From positions 1 through 64,000 of the forward strand of contig JACCGJ010011011.1 of NCBI GenBank assembly GCA_013407085.1: a stretch of DNA of 64,000 nt. Reading direction: 5' to 3'. Shown one piece after another: positions 1 through 10,363 of the stretch; within the stretch, counting starts at the first letter, position 1, and each line of letters opens with the position of its first letter. The DNA comes from Atriophallophorus winterbourni (Eukaryota; Platyhelminthes; Trematoda; Plagiorchiida; Microphallidae). Below the pieces are notes generated by a model. The model did no database searches. It was not told where the DNA came from and saw nothing but the letters and a program-made list of their open reading frames with translations. The translations under genes and the position numbers were made by a program.

Positions 1-1191
1 GTACTGGAAAGCATAGTGCTACGACGACTTGTTTCGAGTTGCCAGGTAGAAGATTCGCATCAGTTAGCGTACCGCAAAAATCGTTCGACAGTAGACGCAC
101 TCGCGTTGCTAACTTACCATGTATCCCGGTCATTGGATTCGAAATCAAAAGCGGTGCAGGTTTGTTTTCTTGATAACACTAACGCTTTCCACAGTGTTAT
201 CAGAAGTTCTTTGCTCAAAAAACTTCATGATTGTGGTGTACCCCTGAACCTAGTTCACTGGATAGCGTCCTATTTTAAGGACCGCGAGCAATATACTGCC
301 ATGAATGGTAAAGTGTCCAATTCTGTAACGATTTCTCGCGGTGTTCTACAAGGCGCAATACTGTCCCCCTTCTTATTTTCTATCTACATTTCTGATCTTC
401 CTTGCTTTCATTCCACTATTATTCTAAAATATGCTGATGACATTGCTGTTGTTTTTGACCACCATAGACGTGCTGACTCTCCTACATCTGAATTTATTAT
501 TAATAACATTGGCCAGTGTTTATCCCCGCTCGGCTTATCGTTATATCCTCAAAAATGGAAAGAGGTAATATTTTCAAACTTGGCTGGTCAGCGTCGTAGA
601 ACTGCTTCATGGATCTCCCACGATTTCCTTCAATGGCTCGAACTTCAGCAGAAGCGCATGTTTCAAGTATCTTGGCGTCATTTTATCACAGAGTCTCAAA
701 TGGACCGATCATGTGACTGCACAGTACTTGACGGTTAGAAGGTTATCATTTTACGCCTTACGCCTGCGTTCTTTAGCTGTTCCTCCTGATGTAGTTAGAT
801 GTTTTGTTTTTTTTGCATTGTTCCCATTTAATTCTACGCATCCATTATAATTTTTCCTGGTCTTTTTGAAAAGGATTTTTTGATGATCAGAAGAGGAATC
901 AAATTAATTTCAAGATTGAGCTCTTTCTCTACCGAGTTAATTCGTGATATGATCGTCGAACGCCACTTTCGTGAATGTGACAGATTGGTCAGAGTCATAT
1001 CGTCTGATAATGCACACCCATTGCATGAGGTCCTTATGGCTTGCAGATCGTTCCCAGCTACGCGTAGTCAACATGTCGTCCCGTATGCAAGAACTGAGGA
1101 ATTCAAAAATTCTTTTGTTCCTTACCTGGCTCGATATTTAATTGATCATACAAAAGTTATTCTCGATTTGAGGAAGAAACTGACAGTATAA
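1..1191 (+). pseudogene. 3' part of a Perere-like (CR1/Jockey group) LINE reverse transcriptase
   Basis: This is the reverse transcriptase of a non-LTR retrotransposon, cut by the left window edge. The first frame (16-738) reads RT motifs in order: AYRKNRSTVDAL, FLDNTNAFHSV, GVLQGAILSPFLFSIY and the catalytic KYADDIAV. The frame breaks near 738. The C-terminal part continues at 860-1191 (IRRGIKLISRLSS, HPLHEVL, FVPYLARYL) and ends in a natural stop. The second motif has Asn (DNTNAF) where most families have the form D(F)xxAF. The lineage differs from the other CR1 copies in the window, which read QHGFR and FADD. It is broken by at least one frameshift and stops near 740-860, so it is dead. 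The family name comes from motif memory only. Confidence 0.8.
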
Positions 1192-1682
1192 TAACCAAAG
1201 TGGGATCATCCTTATTTGACATGTCTTTTTTGAAAAAAATGTACATTTTATTACGTGTGGTCGAATTAATTGTATCGCTGAAAATTCGTGTACTCGAATA
1301 AAACCATTTTTCTCCTTCTTCTTCAACACTGATCGCTGTGTCGTAGTTTTTACATTCGGAGACATGCTCAAACACATCTGCTGCAATGTGATTAGCCAGT
1401 ATTTGATATTTTTCTTCGTTTTTGGCTTTGAGAGATTCCGAATAGTTTGTAAAATTGAAATGCCAGTGTTTCCACCGCTAACCTGCATCTGAGGAATTGG
1501 GGTTCGCTTCAAAGCGATCTGGGCGAAGTGCCTTGTCCATAGAAGATTAAATTGTTGTATTATATAAATTCAAACGTTCAGAGATATTAGGAGACAAAGG
1601 CCATAGAATAGGCTTTACTCTTCTAGAACAACAGTATAGTAGCTGGAATAAAAACAATAATATGAATGTTATGGATAGCATT
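1192..1682. other. anonymous AT-rich spacer
   Basis: No domain is recognisable in any frame. A 124-codon open frame on the - strand (1138-1512) has no familiar motif and overlaps the end of the LINE, so I do not call it a gene. Confidence 0.5.
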
Positions 1683-1796
1683 GAAACAAGCATACAATTG
1701 AAGTGAATAATTCATCGTTTTCATTTTTCGCTCGAAAAACGAAAATATTAGGAAATCGATACTAACGATATTTGCAATTTACTGAAAAATTAGCCT

Positions 1797-1900
1797 TCAT
1801 GGTATGGTATGGTATGAAAGCACAAGCCTGCTCCAGGCAAAGTGCTGCACAGTGATAGACTGCACGTGGGCTAAGATACTGCCAGGTTGCCCGGGGTGTG
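1797..1900 (-). repeat. R1 SINE-like repeat, partial
   Basis: Core shared with 3795-3895, 4775-4865, 7705-7890, 8343-8572, 13270-13510 and 23418-23487. Written in the opposite sense, all copies read GTGCAGTCTxTGACTGTG then CAGGCTTGTG(C/A)TTTCA, and the better copies end in a short (ATACC)n tail. The tail suggests retroposition with the 3' end at the low coordinate here. I see no convincing pol III A/B boxes. Confidence 0.65.
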
Positions 1901-2060
1901 TGCGTTAGTGTTCGCAACAACAGATTTACCAAAGATCGCTCATGCATAAGTAACTTGGTTCAGGCGCGAGAAAACCGGTGTGTTTTGTCTGATTTAGGTC
2001 AATCATTTGATGTTGTTTTTATCGACTTTAGTAAGGCGTTTGACTATGTGCCCCACGGCC
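1898..2060 (+). pseudogene. short RT fragment (FSKAFDYVPH)
   Basis: The frame reads SCISNLVQAR and VFIDFSKAFDYVPH, which is RT palm motif A of a Jockey/CR1-like polymerase. Only about 50 codons remain, and the rest of the polymerase is absent. The same scrap lies at 3893-4055 in the duplicate unit, so the two were copied together rather than inserted independently. Confidence 0.6.
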
Positions 2061-2146
2061 GTCAAATTGGAGGTTATAGATGTTCAAGCGCTCCTTGTTT
2101 ACCATTCCTCCACTGTTTCAAGCGCATGCGGATCCTGATCTACTGT

Positions 2147-2188
2147 CCCTACCTGATGAGTGCAAACAGCACGAAACCGGTCGTGGAG
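2147..2188 (+). ncRNA. hammerhead ribozyme-like core, copy 1
   Basis: CTGATGAG at 2153-2160 is followed by a 4-bp stem II with loop AAACA (GTGC/GCAC), then CGAAAC at 2172-2177 and a GGTC cleavage-type triplet region at 2180-2182. Stem I strands are CCCTAC (2147-2152) and GTGGAG (2183-2188), with one mismatch in this copy. Stem III is only ACC/GGT with no loop, so a monomer would be weak and a dimer or tandem transcript more plausible. See copy 2 at 4143-4184, where stem I is fully paired. Confidence 0.6.
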
Positions 2189-2312
2189 TGTGTGACGGAA
2201 AAGCATGCAAATGGATATTTTGTAACATTGAACCGAATTTTTATCTTTCTCGCCGTTTCCAAAAACTATTGTCGAACGTTAGATGAATTTGACTCCGTAT
2301 ATTTTCCCTAAT

Positions 2313-3149
2313 TCATCCCAAATTACATGCAGTGTATGGATAGTTTCCCGATTTTTGTGTGTGTCGGTGGATTTTCGAGCGTTGAAAATTACCGCGCGCT
2401 TTAGCGCTTGTGCAAACGTCTTCACTGGATTTTGGTCCGTCACGTAGATCCGTGGATTTATCCTTGATATGGACAAGACGACGTATTTTCTTCGGGCCGA
2501 CGACAGTAGTCGTCGTTAGCTGTCGGCCCGATGTGCGATGGGCGCAAGGTTTGATGCAACGTCGCGCATCGTCGCCGTATTTCCGATGTATCCAGCAAAC
2601 GGGTGACCGAGTGTGACTACTCGAGTTTCGGCGGGATGGGGTGCGAGATACTGACTCATTGTTGAGTGCGAGGTTTCGAACCTCATTGCGTAAAGCCGCA
2701 ACCTCAGCCAGCAGATCCGCAATGCTGACTTCCGTTGGAGTACCCTGTGTGCGTGATTGTCCTGCGGTTACTGTGGACGGACGGATACATTCAGCGATGT
2801 TGTCCGCCATTTCTGCAAGCTCAGATACCGGAGTGCTTTTTGCAGCAACCAAGATGGGTTGCACGCACTCAGGTAAGCGCTGGAGCCATAGTTCCTTTAG
2901 TAAGGACTCGTCCATGTGCGATGACCCTAGCAGGCGGCGCATCTCCGTTAGTATGGTAGATGGCTTTTTGTTGGCAAGTTCTAAGTTGCCGAACAACTGC
3001 TGCAGCCTAGACAGTTCAGACGGAACCGTGTGAGAAATCACGGCTTGTTTGACGATACGGTAGCGGTCACCTATGGGTGCAGTCAGGACTGCGTCGCGTA
3101 CCTGTAATAACACATCTGCGGGGAGTTTCTGCGTTAATTGTGAAAACAT
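2313..3149 (-). pseudogene. Ty3/gypsy-type gag, truncated at the gag-protease junction
   Basis: The frame starts at ATG 3149 and reads a gypsy Gag in which the capsid part contains QQLFGNLELANKKPSTIL and LLKELWLQRLP. A linker follows, then a zinc-knuckle-like motif with spacing C-x2-H-x4-G-x4-C-x3-C (CWIHRKYGDDARRC, then KPC). After that comes RLVHIKDKSTDLR, the usual lead-in to the retroviral-type protease. Homology stops there: no D-S/T-G protease active site follows and the last 40 codons look random. A 5' LTR lies just upstream at 3428-3608 on the same strand. Similar Gag proteins belong to trematode gypsy elements of the CSRN1/Boudicca sort. No RT, RNase H or integrase is present, so the copy cannot act alone. 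Confidence 0.8.
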
Positions 3150-3427
3150 GGCGTAGTCATCAATGATATTTTTAGAACTAAATTCAGTTTCTAAAAAATG
3201 AAACCAATACTCAGGTTCCTGGGAAATAAAACTGTTATTGTGATGACCGTCGAAACCAAAATAACGCGTTTAGAATCACTCATGATAAACAGGAGCAATT
3301 GATGCAAATAAAATGCACAATTAAACGAGGTAAAAAAATTTACCTGAAAACTACGATGTGAAGCGGAAAAATTTTGACGTACCGGAAAAGATACACGAAG
3401 AATGCGTGTATGTCGGGCTCGCCAATT

Positions 3428-3608
3428 TGTAGTAGACCAGATTACTACAATAATGTCCCCAAGAACGTTGGAGAAAAGGCACAGGAGATGGAAGGTTTAT
3501 CGCGGTAGCCAAAACGTGTACAGAGCGTTTACGATGCACGAACGAACGAACGGAAGTTAATAATTGTCAAGGTCAATGTTTTGATGAGGCAAAACAAGCG
3601 GTGTTACA
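3428..3608 (-). mobile_element. probable 5' LTR of the gypsy fragment
   Basis: On the - strand the segment starts TGTAACACC and ends GTCTACTACA, giving the TG...CA ends of an LTR. It is followed two bases later by TGGCGAGCCCG, which could be a primer-binding site because it begins with TGG. The gag ATG lies about 280 bp downstream. The segment abuts copy 2 of the composite repeat at 3609. The partner 3' LTR is not in the window, so the boundaries are inferred from ends and position only. Confidence 0.55.
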
Positions 3609-4365
3609 AGCATACAATTGAAGAGAATAATTCATCATTTTGTATTTGAACGTCGTGGTTCTTTGTAAGAACCCTATATAACAGTGGCATACAAATATAA
3701 CTTTGTTCATCATTTTCATTTTTCGCTCGAAAAACGAAAATATTAGGAAATCGATACGAACGTGATTTGCAATTTACTGAAAAATTGGCCTTTATGGTAT
3801 GGTATGGTATGAAAGCACAAGCCTGCTCCAGGCAAAGTGCTGCACAGTCATAGACTGCACGTGGGCTAAGATACTGCCAGGTTGCCCGGGGTGTGTGCGT
3901 TAGTGTTCGCAACAACAGATTTACCAAAGATCGCTCATGCATAAGTAACTTGGTTCAGGCGCGAGAAAACCGGTGTGTTTTGTCTGATTTAAGTCAATCA
4001 TTTGATGTTGTTTTTATCGACTTTAGTAAGGCGTTTGACTATGTGCCCCACGGCCGTCAAATTGGAGGTTATAGATGTTCAAGCGCTCCTTGTTTACCAT
4101 TCCTCCACTGTTTCAAGCGCATGCGGATCCTGATCTTACTGTCTCTACCTGATGAGTGCAAACAGCACGAAACCGGTCGTGGAGTGTGTGACGGAAAAGC
4201 ATGCAAATGAATATTTTGTAACATTGAACCGAATTTTCATCTTTCTCCATCTCCAAAAACTATTAAACCGGTTCAAATTATCGAACGCTAGATAAATTTG
4301 ACTCCGTATATTTTCCCTAATTCATTTCAAATTATATGAGTGTATGGATAGTTTCCCGACTTTAA
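3605..4365 (+). repeat. composite repeat unit, copy 2
   Basis: Direct repeat of 1683-2345 with the same order: leader, R1 (3795-3895), RT scrap (3893-4055), hammerhead core (4143-4184) and a shared AT-rich end. It has an extra 74 bp near 3640-3712 that resembles the start of the hammerhead-type 240-bp unit seen at 60970 (an aacagtggcat-type sequence). Confidence 0.8.
4143..4184 (+). ncRNA. hammerhead ribozyme-like core, copy 2 (best preserved)
   Basis: CTGATGAG (4149-4156), a 4-bp stem II with loop AAACA (4157-4167), CGAAAC (4168-4173) and GGTC before the predicted cleavage point after C4178. Stem I pairs CTCTAC (4143-4148) with GTGGAG (4179-4184) over 6 bp including one G-U. The catalytic core bases all match the hammerhead consensus. 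Stem III (ACC/GGT) has no loop, as expected only for a motif that works as a dimer or in tandem. Small hammerhead-bearing repeats are known in schistosomes (the Sm-alpha type). That this one is active is inference. Confidence 0.65.
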
Positions 4366-5574
4366 ATATCCAATTTTTTTCTTCCGAATATCCACCATAT
4401 TCCGATTGCACACTTCCTTATTCGCTTCTAGTTATCTGCTTTTCCTCGTCCACGTTGATTAACCCTTTGTCTGGCTTCAGACATGTGCTTCATGATGATG
4501 ATGCTGATGACCAACTGTCTCACCTGCCGCGCTCGTACAATTTGCCAAGATAATCTTATCGTGGTTACTTTCTTGCTTTTTCTGGTCTTCTTGTTTCTGT
4601 TAGAATCAAAATGATGATCTCAAATTCCTAGCGTATTTCTGGCACACATCTTTGCAACGGGCAGAGATTGTTATTACTCTGGGAGAAAATGACAAATTAA
4701 CAGCCAGAGTAGCAAGGCGATACTGCAATCAGCTTATGCAGCCATATGTCAAATTTAAAAATACCTAATGATCATATCCTGATGTGATGTTATGTGAAAG
4801 CACAAGCCTGATCCAGGCAAACTGCCGCACAGTCAGAGACTGCACGTGGGCTGAGATAATGTCATATCCTGCTGAAGTACTGCTCCATATGATATCAGGT
4901 TTTTCAAATTTCGACCCCAAAACTTTTGCATAGAAGGTAACTATGGATTGTTCCTAATAGGATTTGTGTCTCTGCAAAGTGTGCGTTTAATGGATTTTTG
5001 CTGTATCATAATAAATTTTGAAAGATTTTCCTCAAACATAACGTCCAGAAGCTTCCTTTGTTACGAAGAGGGTGTTTGTTAACTTACAGTATGATGGGGG
5101 AATATTTTACGTCATATTTGTGCATTAAGCTTGCCACTGACACAGTATCGGTTTATCGGAATGACACAGTTTCACCCCACATTTCTACATGTTTGGTGTT
5201 TTATTTTGATGGCCTGATGTGTACATCTCAAGAAAAGTCCTATTCATTTAGATGATAATCAAACAATTCACAATTCGTTGTCGATTTAGTGACTCTTCTA
5301 TGACAGAATGAGCTTCCTGTGGAATGACAAAAATATCGTAGTTTATTCTTCGTGAATATTACAAGCTCCATTTCGATAATTTTAAAATCACCGACTTGCA
5401 TCGATTCGTTTGGCGAGTATGTAAACCATTCAACACAATAATAATAGGCTTCGGTCATAATCATAGCAAACCATTAGTAATGCTTACTACAGTTTCTGAA
5501 CTATCCAAGTATCATTACCGCTACCGTCATTTTTTCATGTAGTTTTTTTAAATTACGATATTCCGAACTTCTGT
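4366..5574. other. intergenic spacer with one R1 fragment
   Basis: An R1 fragment lies at about 4775-4865 (acaagcctgatccaggca sense). I see no gene in the rest. Short open frames (4344-4553, 5058-5255) lack any known motif. Confidence 0.5.
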
Positions 5575-5591
5575 TTTGTTTTTTTAGCAAA
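5575..5591 (+). promoter_or_regulatory. 3' splice-acceptor-like tract just before the DHRS1 ATG
   Basis: A T-rich run ending in AG at 5588 stands only three bases before the ATG at 5592. It would serve as the acceptor of a 5'-UTR intron or of spliced-leader trans-splicing, which trematodes are known to use. No upstream exon is visible. Confidence 0.45.
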
Positions 5592-5780
5592 ATGAAGCAT
5601 TTTCCAGAATATGTATGTCTTGTTACTGGTGCAACCAGAGGCATCGGTAAAGGAATCGCTCTGGGCTTGGGTGAACTTGGCGCAACTGTATACATCACTG
5701 GTCGTACAATGAAGCCAAGACTAAATGAAATTGGTGGTTCATTGGAGGAAACCGCTTCAGAGATTATTGCTAAAGGAGGC
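5592..5780 (+). CDS. DHRS1: DHRS1-like short-chain dehydrogenase, exon 1
   Basis: This is the first coding exon of a dehydrogenase/reductase of the DHRS1 family (classical SDR fold, NAD(P)H-dependent carbonyl/steroid reduction). It encodes residues 1-63 and ends in phase 0 at the donor GTAAGT (5781). The nucleotide-binding motif TGATRGIG is at residues 12-19, and VYITGR follows at the end of the second strand. The start is ATG 5592, right before the conserved beta-strand EYVCLVTGA, as in animal DHRS1. The four exons (5592-5780, 8621-8984, 10364-10540, 15010-15284) sum to 1005 nt, all joins keep frame, and the product is 334 residues against about 313 in vertebrates. The ORF extends a few codons past the donor into the intron. 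All motifs are intact, so the gene is probably functional. The introns hold only transposon relics. Confidence 0.9.
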
Positions 5781-6299
5781 GTAAGTCACGTCACTGTAAC
5801 CAGTTTTCGACACCTTTAAGGGCTCTCACTTGGACATTCCTATCTGAACCGGGTAGCCTGAGTGTACAACAGCCGTTTGTGACTTTTGTGACTTGGTAGC
5901 GCTCTGCCTGATGAAGAGGTATTCATATGGGTTCATTGGGAGGCATAGGTAGATAGGTGTTTTATTACTTTTCTAGGGTTGGTGGTGGTGGAGCATTAGT
6001 ATATCATGCAAATGAATCCGTCAATCTCGATGGTTTAATTACTATTGTGTAATGTCGCCTCACCACTGTATCGTTTTTTAACAATACACTTTAGGCATAT
6101 TACTTCTCATCGATCCCAGCACTGTTTATTATTAAATTTGTGCGGCTGACACCACTGGTGTATTAGCCGGATTCTTTGGTGCCTCAAATTACGCCAGTCC
6201 ATGCGCGTCGATCGTTATCCACTCACGTTTCCACATCGCAACACCACAGACGTTGCGCAGTCTCAGGGCGTCTACATTCTCAGTCGCAGTTGATGGTTA

Positions 6300-6730
6300 G
6301 ATTTTCTCTCGCTCACCAAGTCGCCTATGCCAATTAAAGGAGGGCAAGTTTCGTGTGCGCAGAGTCTTTCTGAGGACGTGGCAAAACCACTGTGGTTCTT
6401 GCCTTGTGATATAAATAAAGATCGGCGTTATTCCACCACATCACGTTCGAACCGCAGTGTTAGAGACCCGGTCAATATATCGGACGCTCAAGATCATCCT
6501 AAAGCATCAATGGTCGAACACTTTCAAAGATCTTATATCCTGTGCCCTCCGTGGCCACGTCTCACATTCATAATGTACAGGGCGGATCGCTGATGGATAA
6601 ACACGTATTTTAGTTTCAAGACTGATTTCAGGGATGCGCCAATGTTGTCTTTCAACTATAAAAAATGAAATACATGCACGGTCAATACCTAACATAACTT
6701 GATCTTCCGTCTGGCTATTTCGAAACATAG
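6300..6730 (-). pseudogene. RTE-like LINE relic, C-terminal region
   Basis: Inside DHRS1 intron 1, the - strand reads YECETWPRRAQDIRSLKVFDH and, further on in broken frames, QWFCHVLRKTLR. These match the post-RT segment of RTE-type elements (CETWPxRAxDxRRLxVFDHRCLR, then WLGHVLRM). There are several frame breaks and no RT palm nearby, so it is a dead fragment antisense to DHRS1. Confidence 0.7.
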
Positions 6731-7704
6731 TTTAATCAGGTTACTTGAAAACTGGAACATATCTAATCGGACATCCCTGGATACTTAATTGTTGGACTCA
6801 TGGCGCACCTCTATTGGCGCCTTGGTTTTTGCTACGCTTATCTCGAGGCCGACTTTTGCATTGAAGATACTTACTTAATCTAAAGCGTCTGCAGGATTCC
6901 GGTGTTTTTACCAAAGCAACGACATCGATCCCCTGTCCAGTCAATTCATATGGATCACTTTGGATGCAATATGAATCGTTATTCGAATTAAAATTATGTA
7001 TTAAATTTCACATCAACTATCTGCTTTATCGGCCTTGGATTACGTGAAATTACACGCAAACTGTTAGACTAGCGGCACTTTGCACGGATTCAGACGTTAG
7101 ATTTTGTGCATTCTTACCAATACAGTCATACAGTCCATTGTAATGTATGCATACATACATCATCTATATCATCATGAATCACAGGTCTGGAGCCAGTCAA
7201 ATTGTCAAGCAACATGTAGTAGGAAAAGCTGATAAGCAACCACGTAAATAAGAAAACGGTCAAGCGGAATATACAAAAGCAAGTGCGCATAAACAGCTTG
7301 TTTTTGTGGTTTCACTGCACACGATTATGTGATTTTTTCCACTTTTTCAAGTATAATACAATATCAGATAAAAATTATGACACAATAAAATACACTGGCG
7401 CCATGTCTCGGAAGGCTTCCAACCAACTATTAAATGGATTTTTGTAACCCACCCAGACAAACGAATATGCCCCAATGAGCCTAACGCTAAGGTCATTTGC
7501 TTCATCCCAATGCGCCACCCGGTGGTTTATCCCACCCTCTACCAAGCTCTGCGAATAAGGCACGGTATGGTAAAAAAAAGTGATGAGGAATTCTTAAAAT
7601 ATGTCTCAACCATCGCAAGCGAGCAAGCATCAGCATTTCTCTCAGTCCGTCGCCTCGTGGTCCTAACACCCGCTTGCAGACATCTATATTTGCAACTTCT
7701 GTAA
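6731..7704. other. intron 1 sequence without recognisable content
   Basis: No coding or repeat motif that I recognise. AT-rich with a short (catacata)-type stretch near 7148. Confidence 0.4.
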
Positions 7705-7890
7705 GACATCACAAGCCTGGTCCAGGCAAAGTGCCGCACAGTCAAGGACTGCACGTGGGCTAGGATACTGTCAGGTTGCCCAGGCCTAGACAGATGTGAG
7801 GGGAAAAGTATAAAAGGTAGTGAGACTCCAGCGTGTTTCAGCATGCAGCTCACTACCTTTGGCCAATCAATTTAGCACGGTGTTAGCAGC
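7705..7890 (-). repeat. R1 SINE-like repeat
   Basis: A long R1 copy containing the core and the flank tagacagatgtgagggg, followed by a second half ending in atcaatttagcacggtgtta. It forms an inverted pair with 8343-8572, and the two face each other across an RTE scrap. Confidence 0.7.
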
Positions 7891-7979
7891 ACAGAACGGA
7901 TGTACCGTGCAACTTAATGCTGCTACCGAACGCGAAAAATTCTACGCAGGCAACAGGTGTCAAAACAGAATGCCGACGG

Positions 7980-8270
7980 TTATCTTCCGTCCGGATAAAC
8001 AAGGTTTCGCGGCCATAGATTAGTGTAGCGCGCACGATTGCGTTGTACACCCGACCTCTGTGATACCAGAGTTAGATTTGGAAGAGAATCGCTCCAGTCC
8101 TGGGTAAGCGTTTTACACTTGTTAGGGGCAAAGCACATGCCATACCTTGAAGCTTCAAGTGTCAGGCGGTCCGTGGCAAGTTGAATTGTATGAAGGTCAT
8201 TTACCTGAAGGGCGATGTAATCCGCATATTTTCGATCGGTAGCCCTCACCCGGCAGTCGTTCAACACCTA
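7980..8270 (-). pseudogene. RTE-like LINE relic, YADD region
   Basis: The - strand reads DRKYADYIALQVNDLH, then SRYGMCFAPNKCKTLTQDW, matching the RTE segment after the catalytic YADD (LEYADDIVLL ... SRYGMRFAPxKCKxLxQDW). The second Asp of YADD is Tyr here, so the enzyme is dead. The C-terminal end reads YPDGR and then breaks. The relic lies between two inverted R1 copies in DHRS1 intron 1. Confidence 0.8.
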
Positions 8271-8342
8271 CGCTCATTGGAGAAACTATAGCTTTCCTTA
8301 GGGCATCGTCGATCACAGATGTGCAATTTCGCACGGATGTGC

Positions 8343-8572
8343 AATCGTGCAGCATTTCTGTGCTGTACGGCTAACATCGTGCTAAATTGATTGGCAAACG
8401 GTAGTGGGCTGCATGCTGAAACAGGCTGGAGACTCACTACCATTTCTCTTTCTATTCCGCCTTCATATCTGTCTAGGCCTGGACAACCTGACAGTATCTT
8501 AGCCCACGTGCAGTCTCTGACTGTGCGACACTTTACCTGGATCAGGCTTGTGCTTTCACATCACATCGCCTG
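8343..8572 (+). repeat. R1 SINE-like repeat, near full length
   Basis: Runs from a gtgcagcatttctgtgctgt start through tctgtctaggcctg, cttagcccacgtgcagtc and gatcaggcttgtgctttcac. It ends about 50 bp before DHRS1 exon 2 and is about 230 bp long, like the copy at 13270-13510. Confidence 0.7.
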
Positions 8573-8620
8573 CAAACTTGATGTTTCGAACTTAAAAACT
8601 TCGATTTTCTCTCTTACTAG

Positions 8621-8984
8621 AAACCCATTCCAGTGCAAGTGGATCACAGCGATGAAACTCAAGTGCAACAACTTTTCGAGCGGATCCGCCGTGAACAGCG
8701 TGGCCGTTTAGACGTACTGGTGAACAACGTGTATTCTGCCGTGAATTTGTTAATCAAATACCGTGGGAAATCGTTCTACGATATCACAGACCGTTCTCCG
8801 GGTACCTTTTGGGACGATGTGAACAATGTGGGCCTTCGAAACCACTACGTTTGTTCGACCTTGGCTACACGTATGATGGCCGAGTGTCGGAAATCAAGTG
8901 ATGGCCCACAGAATCCAGGTCTGATTATAAACGTGTCTTCGGTGGGTGGTAAACGCTATTTATTCAACACAGCGTACGGCGCAG
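8621..8984 (+). CDS. DHRS1: DHRS1-like short-chain dehydrogenase, exon 2
   Basis: Encodes residues 64-184 plus one base of codon 185. The acceptor is tcttactag (AG at 8619-8620) and the donor GTGAGT begins at 8985. It carries GRLDVLVNN (91-99), where classical SDRs have NNAG and this family has NNAY; here it reads NNVY. It also carries the FWDDVNNVGLRNHY segment typical of DHRS1, the catalytic Ser in INVSSVGG (Ser169), and Tyr182 of YxxxK. Ser169 and Tyr182 are 13 residues apart, as in classical SDRs. An open frame also reads into the intron, but the GTGAGT donor and the perfect continuation at 10364 settle the boundary. Confidence 0.92.
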
Positions 8985-10363
8985 GTGAGTACTGTTATTA
9001 CTGTTAAATTTACCGTTCTCTCTGTTTTCACCCCACATTAGTGGTTTGTGCATTGCTATTCGCTGCTTCTATCTCGTGCCGCCACGTCCTTAATATTGTT
9101 GGCTATGTCTTGGCATAACTTTGAAAATATCGGGTTATATCTACGGCCGATTGAGGTCGGAATTCCCGTCAATGATCTTCCAATTTGTCACCCGTGTCGA
9201 TGACGATAAATCGGAACAAATAGCTTTGAACAGCTCCTCGTACACACACACCAAAGCTACCCCAACCTAAACCTACTCGCGAATATGCCGTTCTTTTACG
9301 ATGTCTTTACTGCTTCACTTTGTGAATTCATCCGACGTATGTTTTATTTATCCTCAAAGAAGAGCGTGGAAGCTGATCCCACAATCTCTCGTTGAAGGTG
9401 AACAGCAGAAAATCGATCGTGGGAGTGTTAACGTTTAGATTCGATCCGTATATTGGTGTTGTCGGTGCATTTTCTACTTTGCTTGTCCCAGCACATACTG
9501 TGGAAAAACTGAGTTGCATCTTTTAGTACGACGCAGCCCTTTGAGTTTATCCCGTGATGCGTTTTCGTACATAGAGCTAAGAATGATGCCGGCGCAAAGA
9601 CAACCCATTTGCGTCTCGTAAGGTGTTCAAATATGTTGTATGTTTTGTCAATTACCACACACTATCATCTTCAATCAGCTCCGCTTTTGGTTTAGGACAA
9701 GTCTATCCCCATTAGTAACCGTGCTTTTCCTACTCGGAGCTGTGGTTCACGTGGTCTTATATCAGCGCAGTCATGGTTCACGCTTGATCAGTGGTTTCTC
9801 GGTTCCAAGTGTCTTTTGTGTGTGTTCAAACGGTCTTCTAAATTAACAAAAAATGCCCCACGGAAACTTACGACACTGCTTTACTCTACGGTGGACGTGA
9901 AAACCACGTTGTAATTGCCTTACTTTGCTTTATGCAAAATTTATTCTCATAGACTTATTTAGTTGTGAAAACACGCATCTGCTCAGTAGTAAATTCAAAA
10001 CAAGCTGCCTTTCAATTTCCACAAGCGAAAAATGTTACAGGTTAGAAAACCCTCCAATTTCCCATGCGCACTTGGCAGTGCGACGATTAAGTTGGGAACT
10101 TTAATGTTTAATGAAAAACAATCTAACAAAACATACATTTCCCACCTTATTTCGTACGTGAATTTATTTTTACTCAATTGAACCACGTGGGTTTTAATAT
10201 GAAAGCACTACGTGTATACCATATGGTGTTGTGCACCCGTTTACTTCCCTTACCGTGAATCTCGAATCTCGTCCGGATCATCTCCGTTCTGCTCGATTAC
10301 TGTACGCATAAACTTTCACGTGTGGGTCTGGCTTGATGATTGGCTCATTCATCCTTTTGACAG
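8985..10363. other. DHRS1 intron 2, no recognised feature
   Basis: I see no transposon motif or gene. Two - strand open frames (9328-9658) show no family resemblance that I can defend. Confidence 0.5.

Larger units (their letters stand above)
1683..2345 (+). repeat. composite repeat unit, copy 1 (R1 + RT scrap + hammerhead core)
   Basis: This block recurs at 3605-4365 in the same orientation with few differences. It contains in order an AT-rich leader, a SINE-like R1 segment (about 1797-1900), a short RT scrap (about 1898-2060, reading DVVFIDFSKAFDYVPH) and a hammerhead-ribozyme-like segment (2147-2188). It ends near the phrase tatttagtttcccga-like AT-rich DNA shared by both copies. Copy 2 carries about 74 bp near its start that copy 1 lacks. 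Confidence 0.8.

Noticed and set aside
2410..3033. Open frames on the + strand opposite gag
   Set aside because: They are antisense shadows of the gypsy Gag frame, without motifs of their own.
5908..5925. CTGATGAAGAGG as another hammerhead core
   Set aside because: No GAAAC box, no stem II and no similarity to the hammerhead repeat units nearby.
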